From Chthoniobacterales bacterium (GTDB lineage: Bacteria > Verrucomicrobiota > Verrucomicrobiia > Chthoniobacterales > UBA10450), in NCBI GenBank assembly GCA_013812515.1, contig JACCTI010000050.1, positions 1 through 20,276 on the forward strand: a stretch of DNA of 20,276 nucleotides, given 5' to 3'. The position numbers and the translations under genes were made by a program. How positions within the stretch are numbered: position 1 is the first letter of the stretch; every line of letters begins with the position of its first letter. The notes under the pieces are model-generated. The model did not search any database. It had not been told where the DNA came from and saw only the letters and a list, made by a program, of their open reading frames with translations. Positions 1 to 7,991 of this stretch are shown piece after piece.

Positions 1-312
1 GCGCGCGAAGGAGCCCTTGAAAGATTGCAGGCGCAATTCGAGGAGCGCTCGCTCCATCTCCAATGCTCGACCGACGATCTCGCCCTGGCACGCGAACGTT
101 TCGCACAAACGCACGAGCAGCTTCAGGGAAAAAGTATCAGTCTGGCCAGCTACGAAGGGCATGCCAGGGAGCTGACACAACGGTTGTGCGGCCAGCTTTC
201 GGCAACAAAAAAGCTTTCCCAACTGCTTGTCGAGATGGAAGAGGCGGCGGCGCTTCTTCGCTCGTCGCGGCGATGGCAAATCGCCAATCCGATTGCCGTT
301 CTTCGCGCATAA
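1..312 (+). CDS. C-terminal part of a coiled-coil protein, 5' end outside window
   Basis: The frame is open from the first base to the TAA at 310-312, so this is the last 103 residues of a longer protein. The segment is rich in Glu, Gln, Leu and Ala with a heptad-like pattern, as expected for a coiled coil. It ends in a Ser-Ser-Arg-Arg-Trp stretch followed by NPIAVLR. Similar S-x-R-W-x(3-5)-P endings occur at the C-termini of glycosyltransferases and methyltransferases with coiled-coil tails from surface-polysaccharide clusters, so that is my best guess. No catalytic domain is visible here, so the enzyme class cannot be given. The segment reads in one clean frame to its stop, unlike the decayed DNA that follows. 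Confidence 0.6.
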   Translation, partial: AREGALERLQAQFEERSLHLQCSTDDLALARERFAQTHEQLQGKSISLASYEGHARELTQRLCGQLSATKKLSQLLVEMEEAAALLRSSRRWQIANPIAVLRA

Positions 313-494
313 TCCGCAATAGGTTGTCTCATAGCTTTATGTATTAAAGCACCTCGCGGTCCCGGCAGGCAGCGGCATTTTCCGAAAAGGCGTTGATCGC
401 ACATCTTAATGAGGCGTTTCTGGATTTATTTATTCCAAAAACTTTCACGGTACGCATCCGTACTAAGCGCGATTTCGTCCAGATTAGCAGAGGG

Positions 495-600
495 TCACGA
501 GCCGCCTGTCGCTTCGACGACGCCCGCTGCGCGCCGCCGTCTGCGCAGCCATTCGTAGAAGGGCGATCTGTTGCTTGCTGCGCAGAAGCTGCGGGCGGGA
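495..600 (-). pseudogene. C-terminal remnant of a PpiD/SurA-like protein
   Basis: On the minus strand a short frame ending at the TGA at 495-497 reads FYEWLRRRRRAAGV and then EATGGS. The intact PpiD-like protein at 2259-3797 ends FYEWLRERRREAGVPSN, and 17 bases (about 544-560 and 2317-2333) are identical. Just upstream, RSKQQIA in another frame lines up with the ERGKKEMA that precedes FYEWLR in the intact gene, which implies a frameshift. Nothing further upstream matches, so this is a tail scrap of a paralogue. The alternative is a C-terminal motif shared by unrelated proteins. Confidence 0.5.
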
Positions 601-918
601 AACGAAAGGGAGCGGCTCGCTTGCGAAAGCGCTGCGCTTTACGCGCACGCGCTTTTTCTCAGCTTGCGCAATTGGCCACCTGCAACCGGCTCCACCCGAT
701 TGAGCAACGCTGGTGTTGCTGGCTTTTGATGACCCACGATTTGGGTCGAAGGAAACGAGTTCCGTCTGACGCATGATTTTTTGGCGGAGATGCTCGGCGC
801 AGGGCGGGCGGGGTCACGGTCATTCTGGGGAATCTGCAGCGCCGCGGACTGATTCAATCCCGGCGGGCACACGATTACGGTGCGCATCGAGGCTTGGAGA
901 AGCAGGCGGGCGAATGCT
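600..918 (+). pseudogene. Decayed Crp/Fnr-family transcription regulator
   Basis: Three reading frames must be joined to recover a Crp/Fnr-like C-terminal half. ATCNRLHPIEQRW and CWLLMTHDL read at about 680-738. NEFRLTHDFLAEMLGA follows in a second frame at about 752-801. VTVILGNLQRRGLIQSRRAH follows in a third at about 813-872. Known Crp/Fnr relatives have the same order: an 'R-W-LLM' helix, then a winged HTH starting LT-x-EFLA-x-MLG-x-R-x-x-V, then a wing of LIxYRRG type. A short piece reading ALYAHALF at about 628-651 may be the dimerisation helix. No intact cNMP-binding domain is visible. With at least two frameshifts in 250 bases the gene is dead, unless the sequence is error-prone here. 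Confidence 0.55.
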
Positions 919-999
919 AGGGCGTCGTTCGGGGCGAATTCGATCGGCTGCTCGGGAGCTCAGACCCGCGGTGTTCCCCGCGATCGGAGCCATCCGCGC

Positions 1000-1841
1000 G
1001 ATAAGGCGGGTTGACATCTGGAGAGCTTCTATCGCGCGAGAAATTCCACCGGTCTTGCAGAGCTTCACGTTCACGCCGTCAGCGCATTCCGCACAGAGCG
1101 CCACATCGTCGGCGTGCAGATAGGATTCATCGCCAACGATGGGAAGCGGCGAGCACTCTTTCAACCAGAGAAAATCAGCCGGCGGACTGTTCGCAGGCAT
1201 CGGCTCCTCGACGTATTCAATGTGCGGATCGCACGCCAGAGCTTCGATCTGACGCAGGGCCTCTTCCCTTTTTCTCCACGCTTCATTCGCGTCCACTCGC
1301 ACTGTTTTGCGCAGAGCATTCGCGCAGGGCCGCCAGATTTTCGACGTCATGCCGCGAGCTGACCTTGAGCTTTAATATGGGGAACGCTTCCCGCCTCACG
1401 AACCTTTTGCCGAGTCATACTAGGGGAATCGAGACCAATCGTGATCGAGCTGACATGCTTCCCTTCCGCAAAGCTCAACCCGAGGAATTCGGACAGCGGC
1501 TGACCTCGCCTTTTCGCCGCGCCATCGAGCAGTGCGATGTTCAGCGCGCCCTTCGGTGAGAAGTTTCCTCGGCTGAGAGATTCCACCTGACGCATGCTTC
1601 CAGAGACATCCTCGAAGCTGAGCCTTCCGGCATCAACACGGGAGAGAAACTCAACGCACGTTTGCGCTGTCTCCCTGTAGCGCAACGAGGGCGCGGCTTC
1701 GCCATAACCGATCACGCCATTCTTGTCCCGCAATTCGACCAGGACCGCGGGGTAGACGCTCTTGCCGCCGGATCGCTGGCTGCTCGCCACCATCCAGTTG
1801 TGCGCGAGCCTCAGGTCGAAGCGCCGAAAGTGCGGTTTCAT
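1000..1841 (-). pseudogene. Frameshifted L-Ala-D/L-Glu (dipeptide) epimerase, enolase superfamily
   Basis: From the ATG at 1839-1841 the protein begins like a dipeptide epimerase (VELRDKNGVIGYGEAAPS) and runs to GSVPHIKAQ, where the frame closes. One base away it continues as ILKLKVSSRHDVENLAALRE, and after a second shift as KTVRVDANEAW, YVEEPMPA, PIVGDES and VKLCKTGGIS. These are the expected enolase-superfamily catalytic elements: the K-x-K motif, the three metal ligands (D of VDAN, E of VEEP, D of GDES) and the second Lys. Breaks lie near 1374-1384 and 1306-1327. Beyond GGISRAIEALQ (about 1010) the usual C-terminal barrel strands are no longer recognisable. The family acts in recycling murein peptides. 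It lies 58 bases behind the TPR gene on the same strand, as a former operon member would. Confidence 0.7.
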
Positions 1842-1899
1842 CGTAAGGAAAATTTATAACTCGCCCGATCCTTGCGAGCGGGACTTTCAAATTAACCCA

Positions 1900-2232
1900 C
1901 TACTCTTTCGCGATCTTACCGCCCCAGGAGAGAATCTTCGCCTTCGTGCCGGCGGCCTCAGCTTCCTGGATGTTGCCGTTGCGATTGAAAAAGAGCGACA
2001 GGCTGGTCCAGCCAATCTGATCGTTAGGCCGCAGTTCCGTGGCGCGTTTCCCGGCGGCGATCGCTTCCGGAAAACGCCCGATTTTCATCAATGCCATGCC
2101 GAGCGCGTGCCATCCATCGAAAAACAAGGGATCCATCTCCACACACCGCCGATATTTTTCGACCGCCCCCTCGAGTTCACCGATGGCCAGGTCGCCGTTC
2201 GCGTCGTCAAAAAGCTCTTCGAGAGAATCCAT
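1900..2232 (-). CDS. Small TPR-repeat protein
   Basis: This 110-residue protein has about two tetratricopeptide repeats. The pattern is LAIGELEGAVEKYRRCVEMDP then FFDGWHALGMALMKIGRFPEAIAAGKRATELRP, with the usual small residues at helix-packing positions and Pro at repeat ends. A third, weaker unit (WTSLSLFFNRNGNIQEAEAAG) closes the protein. No signal peptide is visible, so it is probably cytoplasmic and a protein-interaction module. It starts 26 bases after the stop of the upstream PpiD-like gene on the same strand, so the two are probably co-transcribed. No specific partner can be named. Confidence 0.8.
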   Translation of the reverse strand: MDSLEELFDDANGDLAIGELEGAVEKYRRCVEMDPLFFDGWHALGMALMKIGRFPEAIAAGKRATELRPNDQIGWTSLSLFFNRNGNIQEAEAAGTKAKILSWGGKIAKE

Positions 2233-2258
2233 CGCGAAGGCGCTCCGGGTGCCGGCGC

Positions 2259-3797
2259 TCAGCCGGCGATCTCCGCCGTGATGTTACTCGGAACGCCTGC
2301 TTCGCGGCGCCGTTCCCGCAGCCATTCGTAGAACGCCATCTCCTTCTTGCCGCGCTCAAACCTGCTGTTGAATGCCTCCTTGCCTGCGGCATAAGCGTCT
2401 GCCGCCGGTTGCTCGCGTGCCTCCAACACCACCACGAGACCGCCGCTATCCGTCGGCAGAAATTCGCTTACCTCACTGGGATTCATCTCCGCAACGGCGC
2501 CTTTGATCATCTGGAGATCAAGCGTTTCCGGGACGGGCGGTTTGCCCGGCTCAGTGCTGCGCGCTGGTGGATCGGCCAGCGCAAACGGCGGGATTTTCTC
2601 AGCCACCAGCCCGATTTGCTGCACGGCCGCGTCCAGGGCGCCGCCGGTCTTCAGCCCTTCCCGAATTTTCTGGGCGGCTTCTGCGCCCTTGGCTGCGACG
2701 AGCTCACTCGTGCGCTCCTGCTTGATCGCGTCCACGATCTTCGGTTTCGCTTCTTCCAAAGTGAGCGGCTTCGCAGCTTCCGCCCCGCTCAGGTGCAAAA
2801 TGTAGAACGCATCGGAGACCTGAACGGGATCGCTGTTTGGCTCCTCCGGCGTAAGTTGAAAGGCAGTACTCGCGAGTTGCTGATTGCCGCTGAGCAACGG
2901 ATCGGGCGTCGCCCTGGCAAAACTCCCGGTGGTCTGCACCGGCAGCTGAAATTTCGCCGCCACTTGATCGAAGGCAGCGTCTTTCTCGAGCAGCGCCTGA
3001 TTAAAGTCGTTCGCCTGGTCCGCCACCTTTTGCAGAGCTTCCACCCGCTCTTTGCCGGCGAGCTTCTTCTGTTCGTCCGAGAGCGCGAAGGTGACGAAAT
3101 TCACCTGCCGGCGTTCGTCGCTCTTCAACTCGGCCTTGTGCACCTCGAAGTATTTCGTGATGTCTTCATCGGTCACGCTGACGCCTTTCGCGATCTCGTC
3201 CGAGCGCAAACGAACAACCCCCACGGCTACCTTTCCGTAGGCACGGTCGTAATTCTCCTTGCTCTCCGCTTCCGGAATCTGCACGCCGGTCCCGATGATT
3301 TCTTTGAGACGTTCGAGTGTCAGCTGATCGGCCGCCAGCTCTTCGATCTCGCCCTCATTGAATCCCATGCTCGGCAGGACGCTCTGCGCAAACTCGTTGT
3401 ACTTATTGATGTCGAATCCGCTCTGCCCCTGGAAGGCACGGAAGCTTTTCACGAGACGCGCGACTTCCTGCGGGGCGGGTTGAATCCCGAGCCGCTCCCC
3501 TTCATGACGGAGAACGAGGCGGTTCCAGGTGAAATCCGAGTAGGCTTCGTTCTCGGATTGCGCGCTCGAGACCATGTCCTGCAGGAAAGTGAACATGCCC
3601 AGATCGCGCGCGAGATTAAAGAGTCGGGCGCTACGCTGGAATTCCAGGCCGGAAATTGTGCGACCGTAGATCTTGCCGAATTGATTGTTGCCGATCGGGC
3701 CGACGCGCGAGTTGCTGAAGTAGAACACAAACGGAATGCAAAGCAGCGCGATGACAATCCAGAGAGCCTTCTGGTTTTTGCGGAGGATGTTAATCAT
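2259..3797 (-). CDS. PpiD/SurA-like membrane-anchored periplasmic folding factor
   Basis: I take the ATG at 3795-3797 as start because it puts MINILRKNQK directly before a single membrane anchor (about residues 11-28, WIVIALLCIPFVFYF), the topology of PpiD. The frame is open further upstream, but that stretch is Arg-rich and unlike the family. The 512-residue protein then has a SurA_N-like helical region (about 35-220, including RLVLRHEGERLGI and VARLVKSFRAFQG) and a PPIC-like middle part (about 225-330, ending in DAFYILHLSG). A helical C-terminal region contains an Ala-rich stretch and ends in FYEWLRERRREAGVPSN. PpiD-type proteins act as chaperones for exported proteins near the Sec translocon. 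The PPIase part is divergent, so isomerase activity is uncertain. The TPR gene follows 26 bases later. Confidence 0.75.
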   Translation of the reverse strand: MINILRKNQKALWIVIALLCIPFVFYFSNSRVGPIGNNQFGKIYGRTISGLEFQRSARLFNLARDLGMFTFLQDMVSSAQSENEAYSDFTWNRLVLRHEGERLGIQPAPQEVARLVKSFRAFQGQSGFDINKYNEFAQSVLPSMGFNEGEIEELAADQLTLERLKEIIGTGVQIPEAESKENYDRAYGKVAVGVVRLRSDEIAKGVSVTDEDITKYFEVHKAELKSDERRQVNFVTFALSDEQKKLAGKERVEALQKVADQANDFNQALLEKDAAFDQVAAKFQLPVQTTGSFARATPDPLLSGNQQLASTAFQLTPEEPNSDPVQVSDAFYILHLSGAEAAKPLTLEEAKPKIVDAIKQERTSELVAAKGAEAAQKIREGLKTGGALDAAVQQIGLVAEKIPPFALADPPARSTEPGKPPVPETLDLQMIKGAVAEMNPSEVSEFLPTDSGGLVVVLEAREQPAADAYAAGKEAFNSRFERGKKEMAFYEWLRERRREAGVPSNITAEIAG

Positions 3798-4124
3798 GGC
3801 AGTGCAGTGAAACGGCGGCGGCCGAATCGAGCGCGGCGAACGTACGCGTGAAGTTCGGACGCGCCAGTTGGTTTTTGTTGTCGGTGGCGCGAGCGCGACT
3901 TGGCGATGGGCGAAGGCGAGCGAATCGGCGTGAGTGGTCACGCCTCACGGGTCTGAGTCAACGAGAGGAAAGAAAAATGAATCACGAAGGCAGGAACGCA
4001 GGAAATGTTTTTGGTTCCGTCCTCTTTTCGCTGGTTGCTTGAGGATGACGAACTAGGCGCGGTGGTCGCTGCGGGGGCAAACCAGACGTTTACCGCGGGC
4101 CGGAGTCAACGCCCCTGGCTACAA
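3798..4124. other. Intergenic stretch upstream of the PpiD-like gene
   Basis: These 327 bases separate the start of the PpiD-like gene from the stop of phosphofructokinase, both on the minus strand, so the promoter of the PpiD-TPR unit should lie here. I see no convincing -35/-10 pair. On the plus strand a purine-rich stretch precedes an ATG at 3977 that opens a 21-codon frame ending at 4042. It has no relative I recognise and is probably not a gene. Confidence 0.4.
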
Positions 4125-5201
4125 TTAATCGCCGAAGGAGATTTCGACGTCGCGGGCGGTCTGCACCATCTGGCTGTCCGGCGGCACCAGGCGAAGACGA
4201 TTCACCGCATCAACGATCGGCACATGACGAACCTGATAATTCTGATAGCTGACCATCGACCCGAACTGCCTTTCCGACGCCAGCTTTACTGCTTGCACGC
4301 CGAAGCGCGTCCCCAAAATGCGATCGAGCGTGGTGGGCGCACCGCCGCGCTGAAGATGACCCAGCACGGTGCAGCGCGTTTCTTTTCCACTCCGCGCCGT
4401 GATTTCCGCCGCGACGACGCTGCCGATTCCGCCGAAGCGATTTTCTCCCTCAGCGATCTTGTGCATGACCGCCTGTCCGTCGCGCGGGCAGGCGCCTTCC
4501 GCGACCACGACTAACGAGTAGATGCTCCCCTTTGTCTCGCGCGTGCGCAGCGCTTCCGTGATCTTATCGTAATCGAATGGAATCTCCGGAATCAGAACGA
4601 TGTGAGCGCCGCCCGCTAATCCGCCATGCAGCGCAATCCAACCGGCGTGCCGGCCCATGACTTCGAGAACCATCACGCGTTTGTGACTGGTCGCGGTTGT
4701 GTGGAGCCGATCGAGCGCATCGGTCACCGCCGCAACCGCCGAATCGAAACCGAAGGTCATGGCCGTCGCTTCCAGATCGTTGTCGATCGTTTTGGGAACG
4801 CCAATACAGTTAATGCCCTTTTCCTGAAGCTGCAGCGCGGTCGTCATCGAACCGTCCCCACCGACGATGATCAACGCTTCCACGCGATGCTCCTGGAGAA
4901 TGCGCTTTGCATCTTCGATCGCGTTCTCGGCCACAACCGCACGATCTCCGGCGCCTACTTTGGCGACAAAATGTCCGCGATTCGTCGTGCCGATAATCGT
5001 GCCACCCCGCGGCATGATCCCGCTCGTGCTGCGACGATCCAGCACCATGAAATTTCCCGGCGGCAATAGACCTTCAAAGCCATCCAGAAAGCCGAGCACC
5101 TCGAAGTTCAGCTTTTCCGCGGCCAGCGCCACGCCGCGCAAGACGGCATTCAAGCCGGGGCAATCACCCCCACTGGTGAGAACGCCGAGCCGCGGCTTCA
5201 T
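4125..5201 (-). CDS. pfkA: 6-phosphofructokinase, probably ATP-dependent
   Basis: The enzyme phosphorylates fructose 6-phosphate to fructose 1,6-bisphosphate, the committed step of glycolysis, in the cytosol. From the ATG at 5199-5201 the 358-residue protein opens with MKPRLGVLTSGGDCPGLNAV, the family N-terminus. An upstream in-frame extension overlaps the previous gene and is not family-like. Visible motifs are GGDGS (114-118), PKTIDND (136-142, with the catalytic Asp), FGFDSAV, VMGRHAGWIA and GHLQRGGAPTTLDR. At the two residues that track phosphoryl donor use (104 and 124 in E. coli numbering) it has Gly and Lys. Gly at 104 points to ATP, while Lys at 124 is the form seen in PPi enzymes and in the mixed group III. 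The start is only 20 bases from the stop of the D,D-carboxypeptidase gene, so both are probably on one transcript. Confidence 0.93.
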   Translation of the reverse strand: MKPRLGVLTSGGDCPGLNAVLRGVALAAEKLNFEVLGFLDGFEGLLPPGNFMVLDRRSTSGIMPRGGTIIGTTNRGHFVAKVGAGDRAVVAENAIEDAKRILQEHRVEALIIVGGDGSMTTALQLQEKGINCIGVPKTIDNDLEATAMTFGFDSAVAAVTDALDRLHTTATSHKRVMVLEVMGRHAGWIALHGGLAGGAHIVLIPEIPFDYDKITEALRTRETKGSIYSLVVVAEGACPRDGQAVMHKIAEGENRFGGIGSVVAAEITARSGKETRCTVLGHLQRGGAPTTLDRILGTRFGVQAVKLASERQFGSMVSYQNYQVRHVPIVDAVNRLRLVPPDSQMVQTARDVEISFGD

Positions 5202-5221
5202 CGGTGAGGAAGGTCGCGGAA

Positions 5222-6172
5222 TTACAACGCCTTTTTCGGATCGACCAAACGGCCCCCGGCGGCCCATTGATCGTACCGCGCCCAGCCCACGGCAAGCAGT
5301 TGCCGGCCTTCCTCGAAGCGATTCGGACTGCCGAGCAGAACGATGATGAGGTGACGCGGAATGACAGTCGCGTTCGTCTCGCTCTGCTTGATGACTTCAG
5401 CCTGACGCTGCGCCGACAATATCAGGCAATCACCAGCCCGCGCGGTGCGGCCCGTCTTCACGCCCTCGACACCTTCGATGCCGAGCAGCTCGTTCGTGTT
5501 GCGGAGCACGTAATCTCTGCGGCTGCCGGCGTGAGAGAACGAAATCTGCCGCTCCTTCTGCCCGACATAAAACCGGAAGCCGGGCTTGTTCATCGCGTAG
5601 CGCGTCAGACGAGCCATATCCATCGCGGTGGAATACGGCAGCGGCTTGACACGATCATCCGAGCCCGTGGCGTTGGAGAAGAGCGTACGGTCCATGCGCA
5701 GCGTTTTCGCGAGCGCGTTCATCTGGCCGACGAATGTGACCATTGGCGTAGCATCCGGACTCTGCGGCACGACCGATTGAATCGTCTGCCCGACGTGATT
5801 CGCCAGGGTGTAAGCGGCGATGTTGTCGGATTGAACCAGAGCCGCATAAAGAAGATCGCGCAAACTCGCGGTGTCTCCCGGTTGAAAGCCGACGAGGTTC
5901 TCGCCCCCTCCCAGCATTGCTTCGGGCGGAACCGTTGCCATCTGGCCGAGATCACCAGAGTGGCGCTCTGCCCAATCGAGCACCACCATCGCGGTCGCGA
6001 TCTTCGTTAGGCTGCCGATCTGACGCTTCACCCTTGCGTCCTTCTCCTGGAGGACGAACCCGCTCTTGGAATCGATCATGATGAAGGCCTGCGCGGCGAG
6101 CACCTTGCCGCCCGAGGCGAGCGACAAAAGCAGAGCGAAAGCGAGAGCGAAAAGACAACGGGAGAGAGTCAC
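5222..6172 (-). CDS. D-alanyl-D-alanine carboxypeptidase (peptidase S11)
   Basis: This penicillin-binding-protein-type enzyme trims the terminal D-Ala from peptidoglycan stem peptides in the periplasm. The 316-residue protein starts at a GTG (6170-6172) and opens with a signal peptide (about residues 1-27, hydrophobic CLFALAFALLLSLASG, likely cleavage after VLA-A). The three active-site motifs are present and well spaced: SLTK (54-57, nucleophile Ser54), SDN (115-117) and KTG (239-241). The C-terminal beta domain and amphipathic anchor of E. coli DacA are not evident, so it resembles the shorter DacD/PBP7-like forms. I leave the gene symbol open. Its transcript likely continues into phosphofructokinase, a pairing with no obvious functional logic. 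Confidence 0.9.
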   Translation of the reverse strand: MTLSRCLFALAFALLLSLASGGKVLAAQAFIMIDSKSGFVLQEKDARVKRQIGSLTKIATAMVVLDWAERHSGDLGQMATVPPEAMLGGGENLVGFQPGDTASLRDLLYAALVQSDNIAAYTLANHVGQTIQSVVPQSPDATPMVTFVGQMNALAKTLRMDRTLFSNATGSDDRVKPLPYSTAMDMARLTRYAMNKPGFRFYVGQKERQISFSHAGSRRDYVLRNTNELLGIEGVEGVKTGRTARAGDCLILSAQRQAEVIKQSETNATVIPRHLIIVLLGSPNRFEEGRQLLAVGWARYDQWAAGGRLVDPKKAL

Positions 6173-6349
6173 AGGAGCGTAAGCGGCAGCATGTTAATCG
6201 GTGCGGTTCGTTTCGCAAATGCAATCAGGATTTGTCGCGATGCTTGTACCAGGACGCAGACCTGAGCGTCGACCGCGGCGGCGCGGACGCGGCGTAGAAC
6301 AAAAGGCCGAGGCGCGACTTCCGGCAGCCGGGGTCCTCCGGTAGATGCT

Positions 6350-6853
6350 CTAACTCGCGGCTGCCGCCAGCCGCGCACGTCTGCGAATGATAAGCCCGCG
6401 CACGAGGAAGTAGGAAACGACTGCGACCGGAATCCCGAGAAAAATCGCCCCCAGAAACGTTGGCCAGATCACATTTACGAGCACGCGCCAGTGGAGGTAA
6501 TCATGGACTGACATGTGTCCGAAATGGATGCGGCCCGGCATCGCGCCATTAAGCGCGAAATAGCCGAGCTTGTATTCCGACCAGTAAATCGCGGGCATGA
6601 ACGGCAGGAGGACGTCGTGCAAAGTCACGCTGATGGCCGCCGCGATTTTGTTGCTGTTCAGCAGCCACGCCACCAGGATGGAAAGCAAGGTCTTCAGACT
6701 CAAAAGCGGCGTGAAGCCAAAGAAAATCCCGATCGCCATTCCGAGCGCGATGGCATGCGCTGAATCCTCGATCGACATCACGCGGTGATGATGCTTCGAC
6801 CACCACGCTTTGAACCGCGACCTCCAGCTGGCAGTCTCCCGCGCTCCGTTCAT
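6350..6853 (-). CDS. DUF2062 membrane protein
   Basis: A 167-residue protein with the DUF2062 pattern: a basic N-terminus with HHHRVMSIEDSAHAIALGMAIGIFFGFTP, an LKTLLSILVAWLLNSNKIAA helix, a second hydrophobic region containing PAIYWSEYKLG, and a last membrane helix near residues 130-155 followed by a basic tail. I count about three membrane-spanning segments. The family's function is not established, though members often sit near envelope or glycosyltransferase genes. The start codon overlaps the stop of the DUF72 gene in an ATGA, which indicates translational coupling. The 177 bases between its end and the carboxypeptidase start hold nothing I recognise. Confidence 0.85.
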   Translation of the reverse strand: MNGARETASWRSRFKAWWSKHHHRVMSIEDSAHAIALGMAIGIFFGFTPLLSLKTLLSILVAWLLNSNKIAAAISVTLHDVLLPFMPAIYWSEYKLGYFALNGAMPGRIHFGHMSVHDYLHWRVLVNVIWPTFLGAIFLGIPVAVVSYFLVRGLIIRRRARLAAAAS

Positions 6854-7803
6854 CTCGTGAACAGCTCTGCCTGCCGCGGCTTGGACTTGCGCGCGATCTG
6901 GCCCAACGCGGCCCGCATTCGCAAAGCCGCATGCGGCGCAAAATCCTGTGCATTGTTGTTGAAGACCACGTGCACTTCTTTCGCTTTGTCCGCCAGTTTT
7001 TCCGAACGTTGCGCAACCTCCTCGATCTCCTCGTCGCTGTAATCATAGTGGAAACGGGCCGCGACTGTTTTGCCGGTGGTGTAGGCTTTCGCGTCCCGAC
7101 CGTGGAGGCGCAGGTAGGCGAGATTCGGCGTCGTAATCTCGTTCAGATCATGCGGCATGATCGTGAAGTGCTCCGTAGCCGGCGCATCCACGGAGACGAA
7201 TGTGGCCGAGTGTTCGCGCAAAAACGCAAGCGTCTCCCCCAGCCTCTCGCCTGACGCCCAGTTGCGATTCCGGAGCTCGATCGCGACTTGATATCCGTGC
7301 AGCCGCGCAAGCAGCGGTTCAAGCTCGCTGAGCTGGTGCGCTTTCGGTGAAAACGCGGGCGACAATTGCAACAGGAGCACGCCGAGTTTTTGCAACGCAT
7401 GCAACATCTTCACCGGCCCGAGGACCTCCTCGATCATTGCCTGCTCGATCTCCGGCGTGAGCTTCACTTTGCCTTTCGCATCGATTTCCGCGCTTTTCTG
7501 CAAGCTCGGCGGTAATAGCTTCGCCGCCGTGGAATGACGTGAGAGCAGTTGATGGAGCTTTACATTAAAAACGAAATCGTCCGGCGTGCTGCGGCACCAT
7601 CGTTCCACCATCCGCGGCTCAGGGACGGAGTAGAAAGTGGAGTTCACTTCCACCATCTCGAAATGTTCCGCGTACCACGCGAGCCGATCCGCAGCGGGCA
7701 TTTTCTTCGGATACCAATGCTCGAGGAATCCGGGATCCGACCAGCTCGCGGTTCCGACGAGGATTCTGCCGCTCGTCTGGATGGGAGAAGGAGCGCGGGA
7801 CAC
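6850..7803 (-). CDS. DUF72 (YecE-like) family protein
   Basis: The 317-residue protein starts with a GTG (7801-7803) and shows the DUF72 signature: ILVGTASWSDPGFLEHWYP near the N-terminus, then RLAWYAEHFEMVEVNSTFY. EHF/VEVNSTFY is the family hallmark. KLHQLLSRHS, FSPKAHQLSELEPLL, VAIELRNRNW, YLRLHGRD and a late VVFNNNAQDFAPHAA follow. The fold is a TIM-barrel-like domain and no catalytic role is established. No signal peptide is seen, so it is cytosolic. It overlaps the DUF2062 gene by four bases and lies 101 bases from the divergent initiator tRNA, so the promoters of both should be in 7804-7904. Confidence 0.9.
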   Translation of the reverse strand: MSRAPSPIQTSGRILVGTASWSDPGFLEHWYPKKMPAADRLAWYAEHFEMVEVNSTFYSVPEPRMVERWCRSTPDDFVFNVKLHQLLSRHSTAAKLLPPSLQKSAEIDAKGKVKLTPEIEQAMIEEVLGPVKMLHALQKLGVLLLQLSPAFSPKAHQLSELEPLLARLHGYQVAIELRNRNWASGERLGETLAFLREHSATFVSVDAPATEHFTIMPHDLNEITTPNLAYLRLHGRDAKAYTTGKTVAARFHYDYSDEEIEEVAQRSEKLADKAKEVHVVFNNNAQDFAPHAALRMRAALGQIARKSKPRQAELFTR

Positions 7804-7904
7804 GTTTTGACATGAACCTCACGCGGCTTCGGCACAACTCGCGTCGTCCGACGGACTTTGCGTTTGCATTCGGAAATGCGCGCCGCATACTAGGCCTCTC
7901 AAGA

Positions 7905-7981
7905 CGCGGGGTGGAGCAGTCTGGTAGCTCGTCAGGCTCATAACCTGAAGGCCGCGGGTTCAAATCCCGCCCCCGCAACCA
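7905..7981 (+). tRNA. Initiator tRNA-fMet (CAT)
   Basis: The 77-base gene folds as a full cloverleaf with encoded CCA and anticodon CAU in loop CUCAUAA. It is an initiator: base 1 is C facing A72, the unpaired end that allows formylation, and the D-arm AGCAGUCUGGUAGCU is nearly that of E. coli tRNA-fMet. The usual three G-C pairs at the base of the anticodon stem are only two, because pair 29-41 is A-U. The T-arm is GCGGG/CCCGC. Decayed GIY-YIG genes follow at once. Confidence 0.97.
7952..7981 (+). repeat. 30-bp direct repeat, copy 1 (tRNA-fMet 3' end)
   Basis: The last 30 bases of the intact initiator tRNA, from the T-arm through CCA, recur without mismatch at 8267-8296, 315 bases downstream. 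Each copy is followed within about 25 bases by the start of a GIY-YIG-type reading frame. Confidence 0.95.
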
Positions 7982-7991
7982 ATCACCGCGT

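Noticed and set aside
2091..3851. Long plus-strand frame of 586 codons
   Set aside because: It is antisense to the PpiD-like gene, Arg/His-rich and without family motifs; GC-rich codon bias leaves such shadows open.
3977..4042. 21-codon plus-strand ORF behind a purine-rich stretch
   Set aside because: It is too short, has no recognisable relative and no conserved context.
5204..6010. Plus-strand frame of 268 codons
   Set aside because: It is the antisense shadow of the carboxypeptidase gene, whose three catalytic motifs settle the strand.
7619..7978. Minus-strand frame reading GRDLNPRPSGYEPDELP across the initiator tRNA
   Set aside because: It is the antisense translation of the tRNA gene, a well-known source of false proteins.
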